A DNA stretch of 64,000 bases from Lachnospiraceae bacterium (GTDB taxonomy: Bacteria; Bacillota; Clostridia; Lachnospirales; Lachnospiraceae). The stretch is taken from NCBI GenBank assembly GCA_024690825.1, contig JAILOK010000036.1, forward strand, positions 1 to 64,000, given 5' to 3'. The notes below the pieces were generated by a model. That model had not been told where the DNA came from, made no database searches, and saw nothing but the letters and a program-made list of their open reading frames with translations. Positions 9,901-17,339 of the stretch are shown here, piece by piece. The position numbers and the translations under genes are program-made. Numbering within the stretch: the stretch's first letter is position 1; each line of letters starts with the position of its first letter.

Positions 9901-11219
9901 TTTGAAAATGTGCAGATCCACAGATTTTTATCGGAATCCTCCATGATGTGCCGGATCCTGGCACCTTCAAGATATGAGGTCAGTTCGTTCCGGACAGGCT
10001 TCCCGTTCACGCCGATGATCTGAAGACCGCTGTCCGTTCCTATGTAGATTCCGCCGTTATGCAGACATGTAGCGTTCACAACATCGGGAGCCAGCTTATT
10101 CTGAAGTGTCAGATCGCAGAAATTGCTTGTTACTATCTTCATCACTCCCTGCGTTGAGGAAGCCGCCCAGATGTTTCCCTGATAATCCGAAGTATGCATC
10201 TCGATCGCGCTGTTCATAGGTATGTTGTCTACTTTATGGAAGCGTCTGTTATCGTCCAGATATCCCATAACTGTCGTGGAAGAGATCCATACTCTTCCGC
10301 AGTCATAACTCATCCAGTGTGTGTTTTCCACGGGAGAAACATCTATTTTTTTGAGTCTCTCTGCCGTATCCCCGAATCTTCCATAATAAATGTCTGAAGA
10401 TTCCGTTCCTAAATAAATCATACCCTCATTTTCAGGATCTGCCAGTATGGTCGTTATCGTTTTAGTCTTCAGATCAACGCTCCGGTAATACTGCGTGACC
10501 TTACCCGACTCTATCATAAACACATCTCCGCTCTTTGACATCCCGTATATCCTGCCGGATCTGTCGGAATCAAGTTTTAATATCCTGTCGGTGTTGAATC
10601 TGTCATCATCTATGATATTGACCTTCATATTATTGTCGACATAGCACACTCCGGCAGTTGTCCCGATGTAGATGTTCCCGTCCCTGTCCTCCGCAAAAAC
10701 CCGTATCGAGGAGGACGGCAGACCGTCCCTGTATGTCAGATGCGTTCTCTCATCCCCATCCAATACCACTACACCGTTATCATTCGTTCCGACCCAGATC
10801 CTCCCAAGACTATCCTCAAAAAGACCACGTCCGCTTGTGAGACCGTCTGATGTATCCATCCTTTCAAAGGTCGAACCGTCATAACATATGATCCCGCTGT
10901 AACCGCCTATCCAGATACATCCGTCACTTGATCCGAGGACAACATTTGCATCCGAAGTGGGAAGTCCGCTTGACGCATCATAGATCGTGCTTGAATATCC
11001 GACTCCCTCTATCTGATCCGTTACGGCATATCCGCCTCCGGTCCGGTTTTCTTCCTCTCCTTTTGGATCTGTTTCCGGAACAGACTGCATGATCACATCA
11101 TCCATTCCCGAAACAGGAGGGTTGCCCGTTGCCGCAGCGGTCAGGGCTGAAGCCGCAAAACAATATGCCAAAACGATCACAAACGATATGTATTTTAATG
11201 TCTTTGTTTTTCTGATCAT
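6930..11219 (-). CDS. Hybrid two-component histidine kinase (Reg_prop, Y_Y_Y, HisKA, HATPase, REC, HPt)
   Basis: A 1429-residue membrane kinase. A signal-anchor helix (residues about 8-30) is followed by roughly 600 residues of Reg_prop propeller blades (repeated GL-P/T, IWIGTN- and GNIYIGT-type units), then a Y_Y_Y domain (about 690-770) and a transmembrane helix near 780-805. Cytoplasmic domains follow: HisKA with His844 in ANMSHEIRTP, an ATPase with NLLTNAVKYT, DTGIGI and GTGLGLDISK, a receiver with Asp1149 in LLDHMMPGMDG, and an HPt domain with His1296 in VHSLKTSAR. A C-terminal tail of about 80 residues follows. The architecture is that of periplasmic glycan or ligand sensors, but the ligand is unknown. 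It lies 25 bases after the HD-GYP gene. Confidence 0.92.
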   Translation of the reverse strand: MIRKTKTLKYISFVIVLAYCFAASALTAAATGNPPVSGMDDVIMQSVPETDPKGEEENRTGGGYAVTDQIEGVGYSSTIYDASSGLPTSDANVVLGSSDGCIWIGGYSGIICYDGSTFERMDTSDGLTSGRGLFEDSLGRIWVGTNDNGVVVLDGDERTHLTYRDGLPSSSIRVFAEDRDGNIYIGTTAGVCYVDNNMKVNIIDDDRFNTDRILKLDSDRSGRIYGMSKSGDVFMIESGKVTQYYRSVDLKTKTITTILADPENEGMIYLGTESSDIYYGRFGDTAERLKKIDVSPVENTHWMSYDCGRVWISSTTVMGYLDDNRRFHKVDNIPMNSAIEMHTSDYQGNIWAASSTQGVMKIVTSNFCDLTLQNKLAPDVVNATCLHNGGIYIGTDSGLQIIGVNGKPVRNELTSYLEGARIRHIMEDSDKNLWICTFSNEHGLVRYTPDGDIKSFTTTLGLPSNEVRCAIESKNHKQILIGTNGGLAVISGGRVVKTVGAKEGIKNTVFLTLAEADDGKIYAGTDGDGIYVIDGSDISVIGRDDGLTSDVVMRIRKDEDQGLFWIVTSNSIEYMRDGMITNVRSFPYNNNYDVCYDDKDNLWVLSSFGLYCVSRIEMISDTVSDYRLYTTANGLPSVPTSNSYSALDSSGNLYISSRTGVSRININDFFEEASMIKMKLGSIVFNDEPVLPDIAGIYTIPAGPGRLQITPAVLDYSLTNPTVRVFLDGSSDKGITVERNRLSTLEYTGLSYGNYILHIQILDNAAEKVIQEETYRVVKKPMFFELLIVRILIAALVVLLAGVIVWRALRGTIIRRQYEEIRLAKEEAEQANTAKSRFLANMSHEIRTPINTIMGMDEMILREDATDVPQGYFMSIINYALDIRGASESLLSLINDLLDISKIESGKMHLVEQEYDVADLMRSIVSMIHVRADEKDLFFNISIDEMLPSKLYGDSGKIKQIILNLLTNAVKYTDMGGFTLSVTMEEREDERCDLRISVKDTGIGIKSEDLDKLFSAYERLDEERNSAIQGTGLGLDISKRFAELMGGRLWCESVYGDGSEFILTVSQKITDAAPMGKFEEREETETQGPYVPRFVAPDADVLVVDDNPMNLGVIKGLLKATKVFVTTASSGEECLEKLKYGTFNVVLLDHMMPGMDGVETVARIRETMPELPVYALTANSTAGEEFYISKGFNGYLSKPIDSRTLELAIMKHIPEEIMMKAEASDIVSEPEELPEDLAWLKQVEGIVAEDGIRNSGGVSGFSNAVRMFVQTIEENAKVIEDALKQENIRLYTVKVHSLKTSARIIGAGSLSALAEKLEEAGNKNNVSFIRENAARLLEDYRSFRDRLGRIIKKEDEAEKELIPEDEMKDAYDALKELIPQMDYDSVEMILEQLGEYRLSAEDEKRVERLSVLLKTFKWEEMEEIIKDVG

Positions 11220-11244
11220 TGATTATCTCCATACCGTGGAGCAG

Positions 11245-13389
11245 TTATTGTCCGTTGTATTTTTTCAATATCACTTTGACCTCCGGAAGATCATCGATAA
11301 AAACCTCCACACATTTCGGGTCAAACTGGCTGCCGGCTCCTTCCTCCAGTATCTCCAGAGCCTTTTCCAGCGGAAATGCAGGTTTATAGACGCGCGGAGA
11401 TGTGAGCGCATCAAATACATCCGCAACAGCCATGATACGCGCGGAAAGCGGTATGACTTCGCCGTACAGTCCTTCGGGATATCCTTTCCCGTCCCATCGT
11501 TCATGATGGTATGCTGCCATATTTCTGGCTTCCTTCAGGTAGTTGCCACCGCTGGTCGTGCTGATCGCATCTTCAAGTATCTTTTTTCCGGCAGTCGTGT
11601 GAGTCTTCATTATCTCATACTCTTCATCAGTCAGCTTGCCGGGCTTGTTCAGTATGCGGTCGGAGATATTTATCTTTCCGACATCATGCAGGGGGGCGGA
11701 TCTGACAACATCCGATATGAATTTCGTGCTGATCTTTTCAGGATAGTATCCCTTCTTTTTCAGGCCCTCAACGATCACCTTCACATATGCCGCCGTCTTC
11801 TGTATATGGGCACCGGTATCCGAATCACGGTTTTCAACCATGTTCGCCATCGTTATGATCAGACCGTCCTGCATTTTGGCTGTCGTATCTGCAAAATATC
11901 TGATGGAGCGCATCTGCTCCGTCTGTTCGAGGGACATCTCACAGATCGAATGATAGAGCTTCTCGAGCTCATCTCCGGTCTTCACATCCAAGGCTCTGAT
12001 GCTCTTTACATTTTCATCCAGTTTAGCCTGGTCGTCTCCCGATCTTGAAAAATTCTCCACGCAGGATGCGATACTCGCTATGGGATATACGCTGAATACA
12101 CCGGTCATCCAAAGCTCGAACGCGACTATCAGGATGAAAAAACCTCCCAGCGCCATCATCATGCTTATGATGAAAATGGTCATCTGTTTTGTGAGAAAAT
12201 CCAATGAGACATCCGCACAGGCGTATCCCTTTGTCTCACCTTTTTTATTCTTAATCGGCCTATATACCGTGATAAGCAATCCGTACTTATCCTTTGATTC
12301 CACCGGTTCTATTTCTCCGCCTTCAAAAAGGGTCTGTAAAAAGGGCTCAAAGGTCTCCTCAAATTCCATGATATCTCCCGGTTCACTTGCCGGAGTATCT
12401 GGTGTTTCAAGATCAAATGCCACGCGGCATCCTTTATCTTCTATCCTTATCACATAAAGATATTTGATATCCTGTTCGTTGTCCCTGATCCTGTAGAGCA
12501 TATCCTCTGTCTGGCTGTATCCCGGAGTTTTCTTTCCGCCCTGTATGAATTCATCTATCCTGTCAGGTGCAACCACCGAGGCAGCCAGGGTGGCGGCATT
12601 TACCGCATTCCGGGTTCGGTCTTTTTTTTCGTTTTCAAAATAAAATCTGATACCGACAAAACCCATGATAAATACAGACAGGAGAAGGATGCATGCCATT
12701 GCGATGGAGGTTCTTTTTGCAATGGAGATCCTGACATTTCTGCTCCATTTTCTTAATGACTTTTTCTCGGATGAGGAAAGCGGCCTCTGTCTCCAGTTCC
12801 TTATTCTGATCTTTTCGACCAGGCTTTTCGGCATCAGAATCTCAAGGACAACGGCCAGTGCTGCCGACAAACCCTTATCTATTATGTTGAGCAGGAGATT
12901 TACCAGCATAAAGGAGGCAAGCATCCCCATTCCCATCGCCTGCGAAAATGACACAGACATTTCCTCTATCATTCTGTTCTGGGGTTTCCCAAAAACCATC
13001 CACTGTCCCGGGCCGCTTAAAGCCGCACTTATAAATGCGATAGAAAGAACAAATATCACGATCGCTACAGGCCGGTTCTGTTTTATCCTTTTTGTATACC
13101 ACACCGTAAACAAGGCTACGATGGCATTTATGAAGGAAAAAAACAAAGCGCTTTCATTAAAGACCGTGCAGATCACATTTGAAAATACGGCAGTCACTAT
13201 GCCGGGAAAATAACCCGCAACAGCGGACACCAGGATCGTTCCCGTCATATCCAGAAAGAGAGGGATATCATATCTGTCAGCAAGATAAGCCGGTGCGACA
13301 TTCAGGATGATGCCCGTAACGACAAACAAAACTATGCTTATACTTCTGTTGTTTTTATTATGAACCGTTACCGGCGGAATACCTTTCAA
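11245..13389 (-). CDS. Membrane HD-GYP cyclic-dinucleotide phosphodiesterase
   Basis: The start was placed at a TTG (13387-13389) preceded by GGAGG at a 6-base gap. A longer frame to 13500 exists but would begin upstream of a good promoter (TTGTGG, 17, TACAAT), so it would not be transcribed. The product is 714 residues. About six hydrophobic helices fill residues 10-180, a region resembling the membrane core of ECF S components. A second helix pair brackets an extracytoplasmic segment of about 150 residues with YLYVIR and YGLLITVYRPI strands (Cache-like). A HAMP-like linker leads to a complete HD-GYP domain: His568-Asp569, His628-His629-Glu630, Asp633 and GYP at 636-638. It should hydrolyse c-di-GMP or cGAMP. 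It is first gene of the operon. Confidence 0.88.
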   Translation of the reverse strand: MKGIPPVTVHNKNNRSISIVLFVVTGIILNVAPAYLADRYDIPLFLDMTGTILVSAVAGYFPGIVTAVFSNVICTVFNESALFFSFINAIVALFTVWYTKRIKQNRPVAIVIFVLSIAFISAALSGPGQWMVFGKPQNRMIEEMSVSFSQAMGMGMLASFMLVNLLLNIIDKGLSAALAVVLEILMPKSLVEKIRIRNWRQRPLSSSEKKSLRKWSRNVRISIAKRTSIAMACILLLSVFIMGFVGIRFYFENEKKDRTRNAVNAATLAASVVAPDRIDEFIQGGKKTPGYSQTEDMLYRIRDNEQDIKYLYVIRIEDKGCRVAFDLETPDTPASEPGDIMEFEETFEPFLQTLFEGGEIEPVESKDKYGLLITVYRPIKNKKGETKGYACADVSLDFLTKQMTIFIISMMMALGGFFILIVAFELWMTGVFSVYPIASIASCVENFSRSGDDQAKLDENVKSIRALDVKTGDELEKLYHSICEMSLEQTEQMRSIRYFADTTAKMQDGLIITMANMVENRDSDTGAHIQKTAAYVKVIVEGLKKKGYYPEKISTKFISDVVRSAPLHDVGKINISDRILNKPGKLTDEEYEIMKTHTTAGKKILEDAISTTSGGNYLKEARNMAAYHHERWDGKGYPEGLYGEVIPLSARIMAVADVFDALTSPRVYKPAFPLEKALEILEEGAGSQFDPKCVEVFIDDLPEVKVILKKYNGQ

Positions 13390-13422
13390 ACCCTTTCCTC
13401 CAACATGCACAATTGTCCTATG

Positions 13423-13473
13423 ATTGTACCATTTTTTCGGAACTTCCACAAGAATAGCAGGGTATGCTATAAT
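13423..13473. promoter_or_regulatory. Overlapping divergent promoters between HD-GYP operon and dehydrogenase gene
   Basis: On the minus strand TTGTGG (13446-13451) and TACAAT (13423-13428) are 17 bases apart and drive the HD-GYP operon. On the plus strand an extended -10, TGCTATAAT ending at 13473, with a weak -35 near 13444-13449, drives the dehydrogenase. The two -35 regions share the same bases, so the promoters should compete. Confidence 0.65.
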
Positions 13474-13514
13474 CAAAAACAGACCGCTTAAAAAAATCAT
13501 TTTGGGAGGACAAA

Positions 13515-14501
13515 ATGAAACTGTTTTTTTATGCCTTAAGAGATTACGATGAAAAACATTATCTCGATGAATGTTCCGAAAAATACGGTTTTGAATATGG
13601 ATTTACTTCCGAATATCCGGATATGGATAATCTCGATCTCTGCCGGGACTATGAAGGCGTATCGATAATAACCAACCCTCTGAATTCTGAAATGCTTGAC
13701 CGCATGAAGGAGATCGGAGTGAGATATATCACCACACGCAGCATCGGATATGAACATATAGATGTTGCCCATGCGTACAGCATCGGCCTGAAGATCGCCC
13801 ATGTTACCTATGCTCCCGAATCGGTAGCCGACTATACCATCATGATGATGCTGATCGCCTGCAGGCAGATGCCCTATATCATGAACAAGGCTGCCGTTCA
13901 GGATTTTTCCCTTGAGGGAAAGATCGGCCGGGAGATATCTTCCTCAACCATAGGTGTACTCGGTACCGGAAATATTGGCGCAACTGTTGTAAAACACCTG
14001 TCGGGATTCGGATGCAGGATACTTATGAATGATGTTTATGAAAAGGATGAACTCCGGGTATACGGAAATTATACTTCAAAGGAAAACATTTATGCCCGGT
14101 CCGATATCATAACTCTTCATGTTCCCGCTTACGAGGAGAACTACCATATGATCGATCAGAAAGCGATCGAAAGCATGAAGGACAATGTGATCATAGTCAA
14201 CTGTGCAAGAGGATCCCTTATCGACAGTAAAGCTCTCATATCCGCTCTTAAGACAGGAAAAGTCGGCTTTGCAGCTCTTGATACGATTGAAAACGAGGCA
14301 GGTCTTTATTATCTGAACCGGTCGGGAGATATACTTGACAATGATGAACGCGCCATACTTCTTTCCATGCCGAATGTTTTTCTTACACCGCACATGGCTT
14401 TCTATACGGAGCGTACCGTGTACGATATGATAAACAATGCCTGCATAGGTCTTTTGAATTTTGAAAAAAATATTGATAATCCATTTGAGGTAAAAAAATG
14501 A
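13515..14501 (+). CDS. D-2-hydroxyacid dehydrogenase, VanH/D-lactate dehydrogenase type
   Basis: A 328-residue NAD-dependent enzyme expected to reduce pyruvate or a related 2-oxoacid to the D-hydroxyacid. The Rossmann motif is GVLGTGNIGATV near residue 153. Catalytic residues are Arg232 (NCARGSLID), Glu259 (DTIENEAG) and His293 (TPHMAFYTE). The EAG insertion followed by a YYLNRSGDIL stretch and the HMAFYTE ending resemble VanH and fermentative D-lactate dehydrogenases more than glycerate or phosphoglycerate enzymes. GGAGG precedes the ATG. Its stop overlaps the start of the acyltransferase gene by 4 bases (ATGA), so the two are coupled. No vanA-like ligase is present, so a resistance role is not supported; D-lactate production is the likely function. 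Confidence 0.82.
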   Translation: MKLFFYALRDYDEKHYLDECSEKYGFEYGFTSEYPDMDNLDLCRDYEGVSIITNPLNSEMLDRMKEIGVRYITTRSIGYEHIDVAHAYSIGLKIAHVTYAPESVADYTIMMMLIACRQMPYIMNKAAVQDFSLEGKIGREISSSTIGVLGTGNIGATVVKHLSGFGCRILMNDVYEKDELRVYGNYTSKENIYARSDIITLHVPAYEENYHMIDQKAIESMKDNVIIVNCARGSLIDSKALISALKTGKVGFAALDTIENEAGLYYLNRSGDILDNDERAILLSMPNVFLTPHMAFYTERTVYDMINNACIGLLNFEKNIDNPFEVKK

Positions 14502-15592
14502 ATATGCTGTCTTTGATATTTTATCCTGCCCTTCTTGTCCTCCTTTTTGCAGGGGCAAAGCTGATGAAGAAGGGAGAATGGAACAACGAGGTTCTTTCGT
14601 TTGAACACACCAAGGCGTTTTTGGGTTATGCGGCAATACTGATCATGTTCCATCACGCCTCCCAGAAAACCTGCGCCGGCTGGCTCAACCCAAAGTACAT
14701 CACGCATGGTCTTGATCTCTTTGTCTATGTGGGGTATCTCTGCGTGGCCGCATTTCTGTTCTGTTCAGGCTACGGTATGCGGACTGCATGCACAAAAGAA
14801 AACTTTTTCAAAGGATATTTTAAGAAAAGACTTCTTCCGATAATATGTCCTGCCGTGATAATCTGGCTTGTGTTTTTTGCTGCGGAAAAGATACGAGGCG
14901 TAAAAGTCGACCCGCCTTTATGGATAAATGTTTATGATTATATATGGTTTATCCCGGCCATACTCTATCTTTATATCTGGTTCTATATCAGCTTTCATCT
15001 GATCAGAAATGATAAGTTCAGGATGCCGATGCTGTGGGTCGGAACTGTTCTTTATATAATTCTTGCTCTCCTTTTCTCTCCCGGGACCTGGTGGTTCAAT
15101 ACCGTTCACCTCTTTGCCGTCGGCGCAGGATTTGCCGGCAATAAAGAAAAAAGAATTGAAAAACTAAAAACAGGATATCCCGTAAAACTTACTGCATATA
15201 TTCTTATGACTGTTGTATTTTTTATCGCCGCAAATTATTATCCTGCGATCGTCACTGTCATGCACAAACCATATAACGGGATCGTGCATAAACTTCTTGA
15301 AGGTCCCTGTCAGATGATATCCGCTTACACATTTGTAATCATGCTCATTCTTCTCGGAATGAAGATACATATAGGAAACAGGGTCCTGCATTTTCTCGGA
15401 TCCTTTACTCTCGAACTGTATCTCGTCCATCCGTTTTTTGTTCAGATCTTTGCATTTGCTTTTATAAAGGAAGGGGTAAAGCCTGTATTTTATATAAAAA
15501 ATCCCTTTGTTTACATGCTTGCGATCATCATTCCTTCCATACCGCTGGCTTATTTATTTAAGAAGCTTATGGATAAAATTTTCCGGAAATGA
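14498..15592 (+). CDS. Acyltransferase 3 family membrane protein
   Basis: A 364-residue integral membrane protein with about ten hydrophobic helices. The family pattern is visible: a FLGYAAILIMFHHAS segment near residue 48, containing the catalytic-type His pair, an RLLPIICPAVI stretch near 110, and ELYLVHPFF near residue 308. Members transfer acyl groups, often acetyl or succinyl, to sugars or wall polymers at the membrane. The gene overlaps the dehydrogenase stop by 4 bases. Membrane regions of this family also form the N-terminal half of VanT serine racemases, but no racemase domain is attached here. The substrate cannot be read from sequence. Confidence 0.75.
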   Translation: MNMLSLIFYPALLVLLFAGAKLMKKGEWNNEVLSFEHTKAFLGYAAILIMFHHASQKTCAGWLNPKYITHGLDLFVYVGYLCVAAFLFCSGYGMRTACTKENFFKGYFKKRLLPIICPAVIIWLVFFAAEKIRGVKVDPPLWINVYDYIWFIPAILYLYIWFYISFHLIRNDKFRMPMLWVGTVLYIILALLFSPGTWWFNTVHLFAVGAGFAGNKEKRIEKLKTGYPVKLTAYILMTVVFFIAANYYPAIVTVMHKPYNGIVHKLLEGPCQMISAYTFVIMLILLGMKIHIGNRVLHFLGSFTLELYLVHPFFVQIFAFAFIKEGVKPVFYIKNPFVYMLAIIIPSIPLAYLFKKLMDKIFRK

Positions 15593-15602
15593 TCATTTTC
15601 CT

Positions 15603-15665
15603 TTGACCTTTCATAAGTCATGTCCTATAATCATTTTTGACAAGTATAAAAATATTTGTTAATAA
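15603..15665 (+). promoter_or_regulatory. Tandem strong promoters of the H1-like gene
   Basis: P1 is TTGACC (15603-15608), 17 bases, TATAAT (15626-15631). P2 is TTGACA (15637-15642), 17 bases, TAATAA (15660-15665) with an upstream TG. Two near-consensus promoters in 63 bases suggest an abundant product. Confidence 0.75.
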
Positions 15666-15722
15666 TATGTTGAAAGGACTACTGTTCGTCCGATCGTTCA
15701 AACATTTTTAGGAGGAGAAAAA

Positions 15723-15998
15723 ATGGCAGCAAAGAAAACTGCAGCAGCAAAAACTGCAACTGCAACAAAGACGGCAGCAAAGAAACCCGCTGTAAAGAAG
15801 GCACCCGCAAAGAAGGCTCCTGCAAAGGCAGCAGCAAAGAAGGCACCCGCAAAGAAAGCTCCTGCAAAGAAGGCTCCTGCAAAGGTTCCCGCAGCACAGG
15901 AAAAACTCAAGGCTGAAAATGCAGCATTAAAGGCTCGTATCAAAGTTCTTGAAAAAGCCTTGAAGGATGCTGTAAAGAACATCAATAAAGTTCTTTAA
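15723..15998 (+). CDS. H1-like lysine/alanine-rich DNA-binding protein with coiled-coil tail
   Basis: A 91-residue protein. Residues 1-58 are almost only Ala, Lys, Pro and Thr, with repeated KKAPAKKAPAK units like the C-terminal tails of histone H1 and bacterial HctB/AlgP-type proteins. This part should be disordered and bind DNA or RNA by charge. Residues 59-91 form a short heptad helix (LKAENAALKARIKVLEKAL) able to dimerise. AGGAGG lies just before the ATG, tandem near-consensus promoters precede it, and a strong terminator follows, so it is a highly expressed single-gene unit. A nucleoid-compaction role is inference from composition. The repeats are low-complexity, so the repeat number may vary between strains. 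Confidence 0.8.
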   Translation: MAAKKTAAAKTATATKTAAKKPAVKKAPAKKAPAKAAAKKAPAKKAPAKKAPAKVPAAQEKLKAENAALKARIKVLEKALKDAVKNINKVL

Positions 15999-16018
15999 TT
16001 ACCGATCGTTGATAAAAG

Positions 16019-16058
16019 ATCCGCCGGCATTAAGTTGAGCCGGCGGATTTTTTTCTTT
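16019..16058 (+). terminator. Intrinsic terminator of the H1-like gene
   Basis: A perfect 10-bp stem, ATCCGCCGGC (16019-16028) with GCCGGCGGAT (16039-16048), is followed by a T-rich run. It lies 21 bases after the stop. Confidence 0.92.
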
Positions 16059-16121
16059 TTTTTATATTAATTTTTGTTATAATTGTTCTGTTATCATCCT
16101 TATTAGCGAAAGGTTTTTATT

Positions 16122-17336
16122 ATGAAAAAATGCTTTATTGTTTTTATCATTCTGACATGTTCTTTGAGTCTCATGTCCTGCTCAAAAGCAGGAAGCACTT
16201 TTTCAAGAAAAAATAAAACTGCGGAATCTGCCGATCAAAGTCCCGAAGCCGAAGAAGCAGTAATAGAAAATGCCATGCAAAAGATCACCGGCGATGTATC
16301 CGAAGAAGATCTTGCGTTTGATCCAGCGCAAACAGATTCGTCACAGCATGATCCGTCTTCGGAAGAGCTTCCCGGAAATTCTTCGTACAAAGTCGCAATG
16401 GTAACCGATACCGCCGGCATAAATGACCAGTCCTTCAATCAGGCTGCATGGGAAGGACTGACAATGCTCAATGCCGACACCGGAGCAAATGTGAAATATC
16501 TTGGAATAAAAAATGATTCCGATTATACCAACTGTCTGGAAAGTCTTATCGGTGAAGATTATTCCTTCATCTGGGGCATCGGATATGAAAGCGCGGATGC
16601 CGTAAAAGCAGAAGCCCTGAAACACCCCGATGTCAAATTTGCCGTCATTGATTATGCTTTTGATGAGACTGTCGACAATCTGACAGGTGTTACCTTCCGC
16701 GCTGAGGAGCCTTCTTTCATGGCAGGATATATCGCCGTTGCGGTTTCCGAGAAAAACAGGATCGGATTTATCGGAGGTTCAGGCGGAGATACTATTGATG
16801 CTTTTCAGTACGGATACCTTGCAGGCGCCACTTACGCCAACAAGGAACTTTCAAAAGATGTTACCATTGATGTCAGTTACGCCGGTTCTTTTACGGATCA
16901 TGAAAAGGGTTATGCTCTTGCAAAAGAAATGTACGACAACGGAGTGGATGTGATCTTTCACGCGGCAGGTGCCACAGGGACCGGAGTTATAGAAGCTGCC
17001 AAAGAAGCGGGCAAAGGATACTATGTTATAGGCGTCGACCGGGACCAGTCTTACCTTGCTCCCGAAAATGTACTTACCTCAGTCATCAAAAACATTTCCA
17101 TCGCCATCGAAAATGTTTCGGTCCAGTATATGCTCAATGATAATATTAACGGGATCAATCTTGATTTCGGTCTTTCCGAACACGCGGTAGGCATCAGTTC
17201 CGTCCATGACAATTTTTCCCAGGATGTATATGACAGGGCTTTGGAGATCGGAAAGGATATTGCTTCGGGAATACTTACCGTTCCGAAGGATCAGAGTCAG
17301 TATGACGAATTTATTACAGGCTTACAGGAGGAATAA
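16122..17336 (+). CDS. BMP-family substrate-binding lipoprotein
   Basis: A 404-residue lipoprotein with a signal peptide ending at Cys20 (LMSC). An acidic Ser/Glu linker reaches about residue 85. The rest is a periplasmic-binding-protein fold of the basic membrane protein (Med/PnrA) type: VAMVTDTAGINDQSFNQAAW near residue 90, then GIGYESADAV, AVIDYAF and IGFIGGSGGD. PnrA relatives bind purine nucleosides and feed an ABC importer. No ABC ATPase or permease is next to it. The neighbour 3 bases downstream is thioredoxin reductase, an unusual partner. An extended -10 (TGTTATAAT, ending 16083) lies 38 bases upstream. Ligand unproven. Confidence 0.85.
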   Translation: MKKCFIVFIILTCSLSLMSCSKAGSTFSRKNKTAESADQSPEAEEAVIENAMQKITGDVSEEDLAFDPAQTDSSQHDPSSEELPGNSSYKVAMVTDTAGINDQSFNQAAWEGLTMLNADTGANVKYLGIKNDSDYTNCLESLIGEDYSFIWGIGYESADAVKAEALKHPDVKFAVIDYAFDETVDNLTGVTFRAEEPSFMAGYIAVAVSEKNRIGFIGGSGGDTIDAFQYGYLAGATYANKELSKDVTIDVSYAGSFTDHEKGYALAKEMYDNGVDVIFHAAGATGTGVIEAAKEAGKGYYVIGVDRDQSYLAPENVLTSVIKNISIAIENVSVQYMLNDNINGINLDFGLSEHAVGISSVHDNFSQDVYDRALEIGKDIASGILTVPKDQSQYDEFITGLQEE

Positions 17337-17339
17337 AAG

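Noticed and set aside
11089..12048. Plus-strand open frame of 319 codons
   Set aside because: It runs antisense across the kinase start and the HD-GYP catalytic domain, both with clear motifs; its translation has no recognisable domain and no ribosome site.
13515..15592. Vancomycin-resistance (van) cluster
   Set aside because: Only a VanH-like enzyme is present; there is no VanA/VanB ligase, VanX or VanRS.
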